DNA of 45,017 nucleotides from Actinomycetes bacterium (GCA_023424135.1 JAFAEH010000106.1:1-45017); one strand, 5' to 3'. Positions 8,642 to 17,220 are shown, counted from the stretch's first letter. Numbers and translations are program-made. Notes: generated by a model not told the origin, from the sequence alone.

Positions 8642-9148
8642 CTACCAGAGCGAGGCGCGCGCGTCCTCGACGAGGATGTACATGCGGGCGGTGCCCTCGA
8701 CGCTGGTGAAGCCGTGCCGGGCGTAGAAGCCGGCGGCGGCCTCGTCGATCGGGTCGACCACGATGATCCGTCCACCGGCAAGGTCCGCGGCCTCGCAGAT
8801 GTTCTCGAGCGCGTCGATCAGCAGGTCTCGCCCGAGACCCTGTCCCTGTGCCGCGGACGCGACGGCGAGCTTCGCGAGCATGAACCCGGGCACGCGTGAG
8901 ACGGCGCCGCGCACGCGCGACGACAGTGCATGCTCATCGCGGCGGATCTCCGTCGGGCAGATGGCGTAGTAACCAGCGAGCGTCTCGTCGTCGGTGCGCC
9001 GCAGCACCGTGGTCCTGACGGTCCCGGCCTTCTGCATGCGCTTCGCGGAGTCGTGCAGCCAGTCGTCGAGCGCAGGGTTGCCACACGTGAACGACTCGAC
9101 GGGGTCCGACTCGTCGAGTGCGGACGCGATGTACTCGGGTGTGCTCAC
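8642..9148 (-). CDS. GNAT acetyltransferase toxin (TacT-like)
   Basis: A 168-aa GCN5-family acetyltransferase. The acetyl-CoA loop appears as VASAAQGQGLGRDLL (Q/R-x-x-G-x-G/A pattern) near residues 95-110, and FYARHGF near 143-149 is the usual C-terminal motif. The N-terminus LDESDPVESFTCGNPALDDWLHDSA is typical of TacT/AtaT-type toxins, which acetylate charged tRNAs to stop translation. Its GTG overlaps the stop of the DUF1778 gene upstream (GTGA), the standard order of this toxin-antitoxin type. The tRNA target is inferred from the family only. Confidence 0.85.
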   Translation of the reverse strand: MSTPEYIASALDESDPVESFTCGNPALDDWLHDSAKRMQKAGTVRTTVLRRTDDETLAGYYAICPTEIRRDEHALSSRVRGAVSRVPGFMLAKLAVASAAQGQGLGRDLLIDALENICEAADLAGGRIIVVDPIDEAAAGFYARHGFTSVEGTARMYILVEDARASLW

Positions 9149-9417
9149 TCGTGCGTGAGGCGGCGCGTGCGGGCGGCGGCGTCCGCCAGGGCCGGGATGC
9201 GACGGGGCGCCTCGTCGAGCGCGGCGAGCATCCGGTCGAACTGCGCCTCGGGCATGAGGGTCACGTCCGCGCGGGCAAGGACGCGAGACGCCTCGGTGCG
9301 GGCGGACCGGACCACGAACGCGGACACGCTCTCGTGCGTGACAGCAGCAGCACGCGTCAGGAGCGCGTCCGTCTCCTCGTCGATGCGCTGCTCCATGCGT
9401 CGGGTCTTCGTCGCCAT
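9145..9417 (-). CDS. DUF1778 antitoxin (TacA-like)
   Basis: A 90-aa protein. The N-terminal ribbon-helix-helix region (TRRMEQRIDEETDALLTRAAAVTHESVSAFVVRSA) would bind the operator as a dimer, and the C-terminal tail (LPEAQFDRMLAALDEAP-like) is the toxin-neutralising part. The ATG at 9417 begins family similarity, and a palindrome lies 9 bases upstream. It is first in a two-gene operon with the GNAT toxin, coupled by a 4-base overlap. Autoregulation by the toxin-antitoxin complex is expected from the family. Confidence 0.85.
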   Translation of the reverse strand: MATKTRRMEQRIDEETDALLTRAAAVTHESVSAFVVRSARTEASRVLARADVTLMPEAQFDRMLAALDEAPRRIPALADAAARTRRLTHE

Positions 9418-9425
9418 GGCGTCAC

Positions 9426-9446
9426 TGTACGGCTGGTGTCCGTACA
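9426..9446. promoter_or_regulatory. Palindromic operator candidate of the toxin-antitoxin operon
   Basis: Perfect 7-bp inverted repeat TGTACGG (9426-9432) / CCGTACA (9440-9446), spacer of 7 bases, directly upstream of the antitoxin start. The position suits a ribbon-helix-helix autorepressor site overlapping the promoter or leader. Confidence 0.5.
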
Positions 9447-9519
9447 ACACCAGGGTGGCGTCGGTGGGGGTGCGGTCACAGGGTGGGCGCCCGGGTCCGC
9501 CAGCAGCCTGCACGCAGAC

Positions 9520-9553
9520 GGGCCGCTGACCTTTATCCACAGGTCAGCGGCCC
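9520..9553 (-). terminator. Hairpin terminator after tRNA-Asn
   Basis: Perfect 12-bp inverted repeat GGGCCGCTGACC (9520-9531) / GGTCAGCGGCCC (9542-9553), 10-base loop, starting 7 bases beyond the tRNA 3' end on the minus strand. Confidence 0.7.
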
Positions 9554-9560
9554 TCGTGTG

Positions 9561-9633
9561 CTCCCCCGACTGGACTCGAACCAGTAACCCTTCGATTAAC
9601 AGTCGAATGCTCTGCCAATTGAGCTACGGGGGA
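9561..9633 (-). tRNA. tRNA-Asn (anticodon GTT)
   Basis: 73 nt. The 7-bp acceptor stem TCCCCCG/CGGGGGA has a G discriminator, the anticodon stem TTCGA/TCGAA encloses the loop CTGTTAA (anticodon GTT), and the T arm contains GGTTCGAGTCC. CCA is not encoded. A hairpin terminator follows. Confidence 0.95.
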
Positions 9634-9714
9634 TCGTGCGGGAAGAACCCTAGCAGGCCCGCGGGGGTGTCTCGGACACAGGTGCGGGGGTCGGACGGGT
9701 GGACGTGGGGCACG

Positions 9715-10227
9715 TCACGGTGCGAGTCCTGCCTCCGCGCGCACGTGGGCCTCGGCGGCGGCGACGAGCCGGGCGACCTGCGGGTCCCGCAGGTCCACGG
9801 TGCCGTCGCCGACGACCTGGGTGAACAGGTCGCCGTGCTCGTCGCGCCGCAGCGCGACGCGGACGGGGGTCCGGGCCCCGGGGACCTCGACGTGCTCGAC
9901 GTGGACGATGGACTGCTGCACGCGCTCGCGGAACGACTGGGTCAGGTCCCACGCGTCGACGTCGGGGGCGAGGACCAGCGCGGTCCGGGCGCCGCTGACC
10001 CAGTGCACGGTGAGCGTCGCGGACGTGGCGTCCAGCGAGCCGCGGTCGACGTCCGCCCACGGGATGCGCGCGGTCGGCCCGTCGCCGACGAGGTGCAGTG
10101 CGCGTCTCGTCGTGACGGCCCACCGGCCGTCGGCCAGCGGAGCCGAGGCGAGGATCGTGTCGTCACGCAGGTCGAGCGCGCGTCGTTGCGGGTCGGGCAG
10201 CCGTCGTCGACGGGAGAACAGGGCCAC
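9715..10227 (-). CDS. Conserved-looking hypothetical protein
   Basis: A 170-aa soluble protein I do not recognise. It starts MALFSRRRRLPDPQRRALDL (GTG 10227). The middle (ILASAPLADGRWAVTTRRALHLVG...RIPWADVDRGSLDATSATLTVHW) looks like the beta-strand layout of bacterial PH-like domains. The C-terminal part (VRDPQVARLVAAAEAHVRAEAG type) is helical. It sits between tRNA-Asn and the PAP2 pair on the same strand, 34 bases from the upstream gene, so it may be co-transcribed with it. The PH-like reading is inference. Confidence 0.6.
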   Translation of the reverse strand: MALFSRRRRLPDPQRRALDLRDDTILASAPLADGRWAVTTRRALHLVGDGPTARIPWADVDRGSLDATSATLTVHWVSGARTALVLAPDVDAWDLTQSFRERVQQSIVHVEHVEVPGARTPVRVALRRDEHGDLFTQVVGDGTVDLRDPQVARLVAAAEAHVRAEAGLAP

Positions 10228-10261
10228 GGCACCACGGTAGCGCCGCGGGGTGCGTGGCAGG

Positions 10262-10951
10262 TCAGCGGGGGGTGGACCGTCGCAGCCAGACCCACGCCAC
10301 CAGCGCGCACACCGCGCCGTTGAGGAGCCCGACGACCACGTCGCTGAGCGAGTGCATGCCGCGGTACGTGCGCCCGACCCCGACCGCGACGGGCACGAGC
10401 GCGCACAGGACGGTGACGGCCAGGCGCAGCGCCGGGTGGCGGATGCGCTGCGCCATGAGCGCGAGCGTGAGGTAGAACGCGGCCGCCGCGCCGGTGTGCC
10501 CGCTGGGGAAGCTCGACGTCGGCGGGGCGTGGTCCAGGTGCTCGACGTCGGGGCGTCCGCGTCCGACGACGAGCGCGGACGACAGGAAGATCGCCGCCTG
10601 CACGGCGACCGCGATCCCGGGCGTGACGGCGTACCACCACTGTCGTGTGCGCCACCACGCGGCAGCGATCCCCACGACGCACGCACCGATGAGGAACTCG
10701 GTCTGGCCGATGGCCGACAGCACCGACGTCACGGCGTCGAGCGCGGGCGTGCGCCGCGCGGCCAGCCACTCGTTGACGCCGCGCTCGCCGGGCAGCCCGT
10801 CGAGCGGGCCGGTGATCAGCAGCCCGAGGCCGACGACGACGAGCCACAGGACCGCCGCCGGCGCCAGCACGCGCCGCACGACGTCATGGCGCACCTGCGG
10901 TGCGGTCGGGGTGCTGGTGTCGAGCTCCCAGCGGTGCAGGAAGGTGTGCAC
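10262..10951 (-). CDS. PAP2-superfamily membrane phosphatase
   Basis: A 229-aa integral membrane protein with about six helices. The three PAP2/acid-phosphatase motifs are present: a GRGRP form of KxxxxxxRP near residue 129, FPSGHT near 150, and GRTYRGMHSLSD (the SRxxxxxHxxxD motif in variant form) near 196-207. Such enzymes dephosphorylate lipid phosphates, for example phosphatidic acid or undecaprenyl pyrophosphate, at the outer face of the membrane. A second PAP2 gene lies 35 bases upstream on the same strand, so the two look like an operon or an old tandem duplication. The substrate cannot be told. Confidence 0.88.
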   Translation of the reverse strand: MHTFLHRWELDTSTPTAPQVRHDVVRRVLAPAAVLWLVVVGLGLLITGPLDGLPGERGVNEWLAARRTPALDAVTSVLSAIGQTEFLIGACVVGIAAAWWRTRQWWYAVTPGIAVAVQAAIFLSSALVVGRGRPDVEHLDHAPPTSSFPSGHTGAAAAFYLTLALMAQRIRHPALRLAVTVLCALVPVAVGVGRTYRGMHSLSDVVVGLLNGAVCALVAWVWLRRSTPR

Positions 10952-10986
10952 GCGTCCTCCGGGTCAGGGTGTGGGCTCGGCGCGGC

Positions 10987-11685
10987 TCAGCGCGCCAAAC
11001 GGGTGGGGCCGGGCGGCAGGTCGGGGTCGGGCCGTGCGGGTCGGCCGCGGTACCCGATGGACGACGCGCCCGCGATCGCGGCGCCCAGCAGCACGCCCGC
11101 GACGACGTCGGACGGGTGGTGCACGCCCAGCAGGACGCGGTCCGCGGCGGTCGCGGCGACGACGAGCGTCGCGACGGCCGGGACGACGACGCGACCGGTG
11201 CGCCCGAGCAGGGGCCACACCAGCGCCGTGAGCGTCACCGCGACGACGGTCGCGTTGGTGGTGTGCCCCGAGGGGAAGCTCGACCCCGGGGCGTGCGCGA
11301 CCGCGTCCTCGACGACGGGCCGGGCACGGCGCACCAGGCCCTTGGCGGCGAGCTGCAGCACCCACCCGGCGGCGACGGTGGCACCCGCCCACAGCGCGCG
11401 ACGGGCCAGTCCGTGCCGCCGCCACGCCCACACGCACACGGCGGGCACGACGACCAGGTTGACCCAGCGGGCCTGGAGGACCTCCTGCCAGACCACGAGC
11501 ACGGTGCGCAGGCCGTCGGAGCCGCGCGTGACGTCCGTCGCCGCGCGCACGACGTCCGCGTCGAGCCGTGCGAGCCCGCCCGAGCCGCCGCGCACGGCGA
11601 CCGCGAGGACGACGACGGGCAGCACGGTGGCAGCACCGAACGCGACCGCGCGCAGCACCACCCGCAGGGGCGTGGCGGCGGGCAT
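10987..11685 (-). CDS. PAP2-superfamily membrane phosphatase (tandem partner)
   Basis: A 232-aa membrane protein with the PAP2 motifs KGLVRRARP near residue 116, SSFPSGHTT near 134-142, and DRVLLGVHHPSDV near 184-196, set among about six hydrophobic helices. It is related to the adjacent PAP2 gene in plan but clearly diverged in sequence. Expected role: lipid-phosphate or isoprenoid-pyrophosphate phosphatase in the cytoplasmic membrane. Confidence 0.88.
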   Translation of the reverse strand: MPAATPLRVVLRAVAFGAATVLPVVVLAVAVRGGSGGLARLDADVVRAATDVTRGSDGLRTVLVVWQEVLQARWVNLVVVPAVCVWAWRRHGLARRALWAGATVAAGWVLQLAAKGLVRRARPVVEDAVAHAPGSSFPSGHTTNATVVAVTLTALVWPLLGRTGRVVVPAVATLVVAATAADRVLLGVHHPSDVVAGVLLGAAIAGASSIGYRGRPARPDPDLPPGPTRLAR

Positions 11686-11800
11686 GGCGTGAGGCTAGGG
11701 GTGCCGGACCCCGTCCGCACGACGAGCCGCGCAGCGTGCGGCCGGCGACGCACCGGCGCCGACCGGGAGCATCGGACTCATCGTCCGTCGGTCGGGTGCG

Positions 11801-12172
11801 TCACTCGCGCGCGAGGATGGCCCACAGGACGAGGTCGTGGACGTGCTTGGCCTTGTCCTGGCCCCGGAAGTCGGCGACGTGCACGGTCCCGCCCACGTCG
11901 ATCGCGACGGACGAGCTCGAGAAGAACTTCCCTGTCCACGCCTTGTCCGACACGATCGACACGGACCGGATCTGCCCGTACGGCACCGACGTGAGCGCGA
12001 CCTGCTTGCCGACGAAGCTGTTGTCCTGGAAGACCACGCGCCGGTCGGTCAGCCCGACGAACCCGGTGCCCGTGCCGACGCAGTCGTACACCGCGTACAC
12101 CTGCTCGCCGTCGAGCAGACCGCTGCGCACCTTCTCGAGCTGGTCGCGCTTGTCGTGGGGGACCTCGGCCAC
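11801..12172 (-). CDS. Bacterial PH-domain protein
   Basis: A 123-aa protein with the PH-like (PF08000/bPH type) layout: VYAVYDCVGTGTGFVGLTDRRVVFQDNSF followed by SVPYGQIRSVSIVSDKAW, then strands ending VHVADFRGQDKAKHVHDLVLWAIL. The motif of an address-tag loop plus D-R-R-V is typical. The domain usually oligomerises or binds partners; function unknown. The GTG at 12172 is preceded by GAGGAGG at good spacing. It is the last core gene before tRNA-Met and the island. Confidence 0.75.
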   Translation of the reverse strand: MAEVPHDKRDQLEKVRSGLLDGEQVYAVYDCVGTGTGFVGLTDRRVVFQDNSFVGKQVALTSVPYGQIRSVSIVSDKAWTGKFFSSSSVAIDVGGTVHVADFRGQDKAKHVHDLVLWAILARE

Positions 12173-12223
12173 CGGAACCTCCTCGTCACGGCCCGGACCG
12201 TGCGGCCCGGACCTGTCCGTCCG

Positions 12224-12297
12224 TGGGGCAGGTGGGGCTTGAACCCACGACCGACGGATTATGAGTCCGCTGCTCTGACCGACTGAGCTACTGCCCC
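12224..12297 (-). tRNA. tRNA-Met (anticodon CAT)
   Basis: 74 nt. The acceptor stem GGGGCAG/CTGCCCC has an A discriminator, the anticodon stem CGGA/TCCG with loop CTCATAA gives anticodon CAT, and the T arm contains GGGTTCAAGCCCC. The loop and arms suit an elongator tRNA-Met better than the initiator (the first acceptor pair is matched). A lysidine-type tRNA-Ile2 cannot be fully excluded from sequence. It marks the left edge of the island, which lies on its 5' side. Confidence 0.9.
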
Positions 12298-12520
12298 GCG
12301 CTGCTCTGACCTCGGATGATCGGCTCTGACCTGCCGGATCACTCTGTGAAGCTGGCCAGACGGTTCACGCGTGCCGAATCAAACGATGCATCAGATCGGC
12401 CGCCGGAGATGCTGAGGTCTCGGTTCAGCGGTCGTCGGCGTATCAGGTTTGTATCACGCACCGCGGGCGGCGTCGCACGCAACGCTCCAAGTCGGTGCGG
12501 CGAACTTGGCCAGTGAGTCA
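12298..12520. other. Island left edge, non-coding
   Basis: No gene is seen. GCTGCTCTGACC at 12300-12311 repeats exactly the internal tRNA-Met segment at 12269-12280, and a third partial copy (GGCTCTGACCTGCC) follows near 12323. This may be a scar of recombination at the tRNA. The rest has no coding frame I trust. Confidence 0.45.
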
Positions 12521-12672
12521 CCCCGGCGGATCCGGAGACCGTGCGCGCTTGGATCCGGCGCGGCGAAGGTCGACCTCGGCGAACGCCCCGGTGTCACGAG
12601 TGACGCCCAGGCGGACATCAAGCGGTTGGAGAGGGAGAACGCTGAACTGAGGCGGGCGAACGAGATCGCGGA
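12521..12672 (+). pseudogene. IS3-family transposase OrfA remnant
   Basis: Two adjoining frames together give the C-terminal part of an IS3-type OrfA: PETVRAWIRRGEG in one frame and, after a shift near 12567, LGERPGVTSDAQADIKRL then ERENAELRRANEI in the next. This is the characteristic helix-turn-helix end plus leucine-zipper region of OrfA. The similarity stops around 12670, where the full protein would read on to its own end; instead the 3' end of the PLD-helicase gene begins (12680, opposite strand). There is no OrfB and no full N-terminus, so it is a broken fragment marking an insertion or rearrangement point. Confidence 0.65.
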
Positions 12673-12679
12673 TTCGGTG

Positions 12680-15600
12680 CTACGCGGGCACCCCGAGGAT
12701 GCAGGACGCGACGCGCTGGGCGAGCGGCTCGGAGATGCTCAGTCGAGCCATCGACTTCTCGACCGCCAGGAGGTCCAGCGGTTCACGATCGAGGTTCGGC
12801 TCGATGTCCGCCAGGCGGCTGTAAGGGCTCCGTCGTCGCTCGATCCGCGCCTCCAGCCGCGCCGGCTTCACGAGTGTGAGCCACGTCTCGGCGGCCTGAT
12901 GCAGATCCACCGTTCCGGCCTCGAACTCTCCGCGAGCCACGGCGGCCACGATCTCCCACCGCTCCGCCTCGTCGGTACGCCCGCCGCGGCGCGCCGCCTC
13001 GGCCCAGCGTCGGGTCATTCGCTGCATCTGCTCGAGTGCCCGCTGGTGCCGGCGAGGAAGCAACTCGACTTCGATCTCCTCCGCGCGCAGGAGGAAGCGG
13101 GCAAGGAGGTTCTCGCAGCGGTCGTCGAACGACGCACTGGGTGGGTCCTCGACCAGGAGCTCACGCAGGCGCCCGGCCACGCGGTCCAAACCGACGACGG
13201 CGTCGCGGCGACCGTCTTCCAGCAGGAGCCATCGCGGCGCGCCGGATGCTGCGCCACGGACCGCGAAGAACGTCCACGCGGTCCGGGTCCGCACGGGACT
13301 GATGCGTGCCAGGACTCGGTGGCGTGCGTCGCGGTGAGCCTCGTACGTCTCGGCGGGGATCAGCGCGGTCGGTCCGGAGACCAGGGCGCGGACCGGTTCC
13401 AGGGCGTCCTGCAGGCCGTCCCACTGGCCGCGCGCCGCGGCCGCCAGACTCACGAAGTCCTCGGGAGTCACGACCGTCCCAGGTGTCGACGGGATCGGCA
13501 GGTTGGACCCGAGCAGCGCCGCGCTCTCCTCGTTGCGAGCCGCCAGCAGGTCGTCGGCGCGGGTGGCGAAGGACGGCGAGTCCGCCGGCCAGAACACCTC
13601 GATGCGGTCGTGGGGGCTGTCCATGCGATCGACCCGACCGACCCGTTGCTCAGCCACGCGCAACGTCGTGGGCATGTCGAACTGCACCACCGCAGAGCCG
13701 CCCTGGAGGTTGATCCCCTCGTTCATCGCGTCGGAGCAGAGCGCGATTCCGCGTGTCTGCGAGTCCACGGCGAAGATCCGCCGTACCTCCTCGCGCTCCT
13801 TCCTGGCGCCGCCAGTCGCCACGACCACCGGTGCCCCGACCTGCGGCGTCAGCGACTTGATGACAGCCAACGTGATCGGGTGGTGGTCGAAGGCGAGGAC
13901 CCGCTCGTGTCGGCGCGCGAGGTCGGCGACGAACGCTGCCTTGGTCCGCTCACGACGGTCGCCGAGGTCGAGGGCGAGACGTTCCAGGACGCGGTACCGG
14001 TCTGCCTCCTCCTCGCACGCGTCGCGCCATGCCGCGGCGTCGGAGAGCCACGCGGGGAGCTCGCAGGCGAGATCGATGCGCGGAGGCCCAGCCTCCTGTG
14101 CCGCCTTCAGGCTGGCGTACATGTCGCCGGTCGGCTGAGGCTTGGCCAGACCGCTGATCCCCAGTCGTCGCACGGCCTCGTCGGTGCCGACGACGTGCTC
14201 GAGCAGCGCGGCCTGCGACGAGCGCATCGCGGCCCGCACCTGGTGGGCGGCCAGTCCCCGCGCAGCGCCGACCCTGGTGTCGAGCCACTGTTGATCGGTG
14301 TACTCCCGGCGCAGCCACTCGGGCAGGGTGATCGTCCGCCCGATGCGCGCGATCCCGGTGAGCTGGGCGGCAACGTCCCGAGTCTCGTCGGCGATGCGGC
14401 GTTCACGCTCCGTCTCCCCGGTCGGGTAGGTCCGAGTGACGTGCTTGGGGTACCGGCAGACGCGGCCGGTCGCGGGATGCACATACGCGGACGGATCCGC
14501 GTCGACGAGCTCGTTCAGCATGGTCTTGGTACGCCGCACCGTGAAGCGTTGGATCTCGGCTCGAAGTAGCGCCTGCTCGTCGGACGTGAGCTTCCACTCG
14601 GTGTGTCGGCGGTTGAGGCGGTCGAGGATCGACAGCGTCGCATCCTCAAAGTTGTCCGCGCCGAGCTGGTCGACGAGCGACAGCAGGTCCTGCGCGCTGC
14701 GGTTGATCGGTGTCGCCGTGAACATCAGCACGTGGTCGGCGGCAGTAGCACGGACCTGAACGGAGCGGTTCGAGCCCCGGGCCAGGAAGTTGTGGGCCTC
14801 GTCGATCGCAAGGATCTGCGCGGCCGCGACCGCGCCTTCCTCGACGCGGGGGCCCTGCTTCGACGCCCGGCTGAGCTTGCCGTGCGAGACGGTATTGAGC
14901 GTCAGGCCGCAGGACACCGCCTCGCGTCGCCACTGTTCTTCGACAGCAGGAGGGCAGACGAGCACGGTCAGGTCACCCCGGACGCGTCCCGTGCTCCACA
15001 GACGGTCCCGAACGGCGCGCGTGAGGTGCGCGCCCATGCGCGTCTTGCCGGACCCGGTGGCATCCGCCACCAGCACGCTCCCGACGTTCTCCACGACCCA
15101 CAGCGCTTCGGAGATCCCCGCGATCTGTGACGGCCACAGCCGGGAGAGGCCGGCGGTCTCGCCGAGGTACCCGGCCGCCCACTGCCCTTCGAGCAGGTCC
15201 GCGCACGCACGGGCGAGGGCCTCCTGCCACGAGACGAACTGCAGCATGTCCCGCAGCAGCGCACGGAGTTCCTCGCCCCACGGCTGTCCGACCGACCAGT
15301 AGTTCTCCGCCGCCTTCCGCACACGGTCGTAACCTTCCCGGTCCGACGAGCGCGTGTAGCGGACATTGGCCTCGAACTGCGTGCTCAGGCCGGCCTCGGT
15401 GAAGTTGCTGGACCCGATCGTCGCCGCCCGATCGCCGACGTAGATCTTGGCGTGCAGGCGAGTGCGACCAGGCACGAACCGCACCTCGAACCAGCCTTGG
15501 TCGAGCGCCTCGATCGTCTGCACGATCTTGGCCGACAGAAGCAGGGAGACGCCGTGCTGCTCGATCCAGTACGAGCGGACGTCTTCCGTGAACGCTGCAG

Positions 15601-15931
15601 ATGCTGACCCGAAGGCGACCCGCTCCGTCGCGAACGGCTCCGTGCCGAGCAGCACGCGCACCGAGCCATGGTCAGCCCTGTGCGCCGCCGCCGCGACCAG
15701 CTCGATGAGCTTGGTGATCGAGGCGAAGCCCGCCAGGACCAGCGGCGCGCGAGACGAGACGAGGTCTTCCCACACGACGTCGCGGACGTGAGCGCCGGCG
15801 TGGTTCACGGGGAGCAACGCGGGGTCCGGCCAGGTGAGATGTCCGAGCTGCAGGCTGAGGTGAGGCTCGGGAGTCGACGAGAAGAGATCCGGCATACCGG
15901 GGTCGGGACGGCCGCGTCCGTGCCTGACCAT
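12680..15931 (-). CDS. PLD-nuclease / SNF2-like helicase fusion, last gene of defence operon
   Basis: A 1083-aa protein. The N-terminal third is a phospholipase-D-like nuclease domain with one HxK motif (RLHAKIYVGDRAATIGSSNFTEAG, H160/K162). It is followed by an SF2/SNF2 helicase: Walker A ATGSGKT near 291-297, DEAH 377-380, TATP near 408, and the C-terminal lobe with AEQRVGRVDRMDSP near 760-800. A helical C-terminus of about 250 residues has no name I know. The ATG at 15931 is preceded by GGAGGA. The gene starts 32 bases after the mcrC stop and ends the operon. In class 1 DISARM a separate PLD protein (DrmC) is present; here the PLD is tied to its own translocase. Role in DNA cleavage during defence is inferred. 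Confidence 0.88.
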   Translation of the reverse strand: MVRHGRGRPDPGMPDLFSSTPEPHLSLQLGHLTWPDPALLPVNHAGAHVRDVVWEDLVSSRAPLVLAGFASITKLIELVAAAAHRADHGSVRVLLGTEPFATERVAFGSASAAFTEDVRSYWIEQHGVSLLLSAKIVQTIEALDQGWFEVRFVPGRTRLHAKIYVGDRAATIGSSNFTEAGLSTQFEANVRYTRSSDREGYDRVRKAAENYWSVGQPWGEELRALLRDMLQFVSWQEALARACADLLEGQWAAGYLGETAGLSRLWPSQIAGISEALWVVENVGSVLVADATGSGKTRMGAHLTRAVRDRLWSTGRVRGDLTVLVCPPAVEEQWRREAVSCGLTLNTVSHGKLSRASKQGPRVEEGAVAAAQILAIDEAHNFLARGSNRSVQVRATAADHVLMFTATPINRSAQDLLSLVDQLGADNFEDATLSILDRLNRRHTEWKLTSDEQALLRAEIQRFTVRRTKTMLNELVDADPSAYVHPATGRVCRYPKHVTRTYPTGETERERRIADETRDVAAQLTGIARIGRTITLPEWLRREYTDQQWLDTRVGAARGLAAHQVRAAMRSSQAALLEHVVGTDEAVRRLGISGLAKPQPTGDMYASLKAAQEAGPPRIDLACELPAWLSDAAAWRDACEEEADRYRVLERLALDLGDRRERTKAAFVADLARRHERVLAFDHHPITLAVIKSLTPQVGAPVVVATGGARKEREEVRRIFAVDSQTRGIALCSDAMNEGINLQGGSAVVQFDMPTTLRVAEQRVGRVDRMDSPHDRIEVFWPADSPSFATRADDLLAARNEESAALLGSNLPIPSTPGTVVTPEDFVSLAAAARGQWDGLQDALEPVRALVSGPTALIPAETYEAHRDARHRVLARISPVRTRTAWTFFAVRGAASGAPRWLLLEDGRRDAVVGLDRVAGRLRELLVEDPPSASFDDRCENLLARFLLRAEEIEVELLPRRHQRALEQMQRMTRRWAEAARRGGRTDEAERWEIVAAVARGEFEAGTVDLHQAAETWLTLVKPARLEARIERRRSPYSRLADIEPNLDREPLDLLAVEKSMARLSISEPLAQRVASCILGVPA

Positions 15932-15963
15932 GCGTTCCTCCAGCGACGAGTGGTGCCCGCACG

Positions 15964-17220
15964 CTAGAACAGGCCACTGACATGCGTGTTCATCGAACGG
16001 AGCCGCGAGGCGCCGGAGTCAACGGTGGCGGGAGGCTCGGCGCCGAGGGCGACGATCGTCGCGGCGAGGTCGGTGACCTGGGCGAGCAACGCCGCTGGCT
16101 CGACGTCGAGGTCGAGGGCGTGCTGGTGGATCTCGACCCTCGAGCCGACGACCCGGTGACGCGCCTCGGGTTCGTTGCCCTTCGCGTACACCAGGTGGCC
16201 GCGCGCGAGCCCGCGGACGGTGCAGTAGGCAAGTATCTGGTACAGGTCCGCGTTCGGGTACCCGCTCGGCTTCTCCGCCTTGTACTTCGCGTCGACGACG
16301 GCCGTCGGCCGACGCGAACCCGGGCCGTACCAGACGAGGTCCGGCTTCATCGAGACCGACGCTGCCTCGTCGAGGTGCCACCGGTCCTGCGCGCGGCAGC
16401 GGCCGCCGTGGGCGGTGAGCGCGGCACCGAGCGCCTCGGTCAGGAAGTCCTCGAAGAGCTTGGCCATGTCGAGCATGAAGCCGTCGATGCGGACGAGCCC
16501 GGCCTCCTGCTCGACGGAGCTCCCGCGCAGGACCAGCTCGCCGAGGCCGAGGGCGACCTGGTACCGCGCGTTGAGTCGCGACCGCGACCAGGCCGGCAGC
16601 ATGGTCCCGCTCGGCAGTGCACTGACGTCCGCGAACGCGCGAGCGAGGTGTCGCAGCGTCCGACGCGTGCCGACCGGCAACCCGTCGAGACGGAGGAGCC
16701 GGTGGGTGGCCGCACGCAGGATCTGGTTCTCGGGGATGTCGACGTCGAAGTCGTCGTAGCGGATCTCGAGCGGCAGGGGCAGCCTGTGGTGACGGGTGAG
16801 CTGGTCGGTGGTGCGGATGCGGCCACGGAGTACCGGTGAGGCGACTTCCTCGACGCGGTAGCCTTGCAGCAGGCCCTGGGCGGTTGCCTTCTCCGCCTGG
16901 CGCGCGAAGGCCGATGCGACGGCCGTGAGCAGGTCGGAGTTCTCGTCGAGCTCGACGTCCTCGTCGCGCCAGAGGGCCCCGTCCCGGGCGTAGCCGACGA
17001 GGAAGAGCAGCCGGCGGATGTCGACCTTCGGGCGGACCCGCAAGTCGACCCCGGCGACGCGCGCGACCCCGACCTTCGCGGCCGGCCCGACGACCCACCA
17101 CCCGGACGCGACCGCGGGGACCGCCGTGACGAGTCCGCTGGCGCGCAGGGCGAGGCCGGTCTGGTCATCGAGTCGCACTTCGACGGACGGTCCGTTCTCG
17201 ACCAGCTCGACGGCGGTCAT
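15964..17220 (-). CDS. mcrC: McrC, nuclease subunit of McrBC modification-dependent restriction
   Basis: A 418-aa protein. The N-terminal part (ELVENGPSVEVRL... VGVARVAGVDLRVRPKVDIRRLLFLVGYA) is the McrC region that contacts McrB. The C-terminal PD-(D/E)xK nuclease site is visible as MKPDLVWYG (D294) and AVVDAKYK (D310, K312), followed by ADLYQILAY. McrC stimulates the McrB NTPase and cuts DNA carrying modified bases. Its start overlaps the mcrB stop by 4 bases (ATGA), so the two subunits are coupled. It lies inside the defence operon, 32 bases before the PLD-helicase gene. Confidence 0.92.
   Translation of the reverse strand: MTAVELVENGPSVEVRLDDQTGLALRASGLVTAVPAVASGWWVVGPAAKVGVARVAGVDLRVRPKVDIRRLLFLVGYARDGALWRDEDVELDENSDLLTAVASAFARQAEKATAQGLLQGYRVEEVASPVLRGRIRTTDQLTRHHRLPLPLEIRYDDFDVDIPENQILRAATHRLLRLDGLPVGTRRTLRHLARAFADVSALPSGTMLPAWSRSRLNARYQVALGLGELVLRGSSVEQEAGLVRIDGFMLDMAKLFEDFLTEALGAALTAHGGRCRAQDRWHLDEAASVSMKPDLVWYGPGSRRPTAVVDAKYKAEKPSGYPNADLYQILAYCTVRGLARGHLVYAKGNEPEARHRVVGSRVEIHQHALDLDVEPAALLAQVTDLAATIVALGAEPPATVDSGASRLRSMNTHVSGLF

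Noticed and set aside
12449..14569. A 706-residue plus-strand frame over the PLD-helicase gene
   Set aside because: Only its beginning has meaning (the IS3 OrfA fragment). The rest is the complement of the helicase gene, with no recognisable motif.
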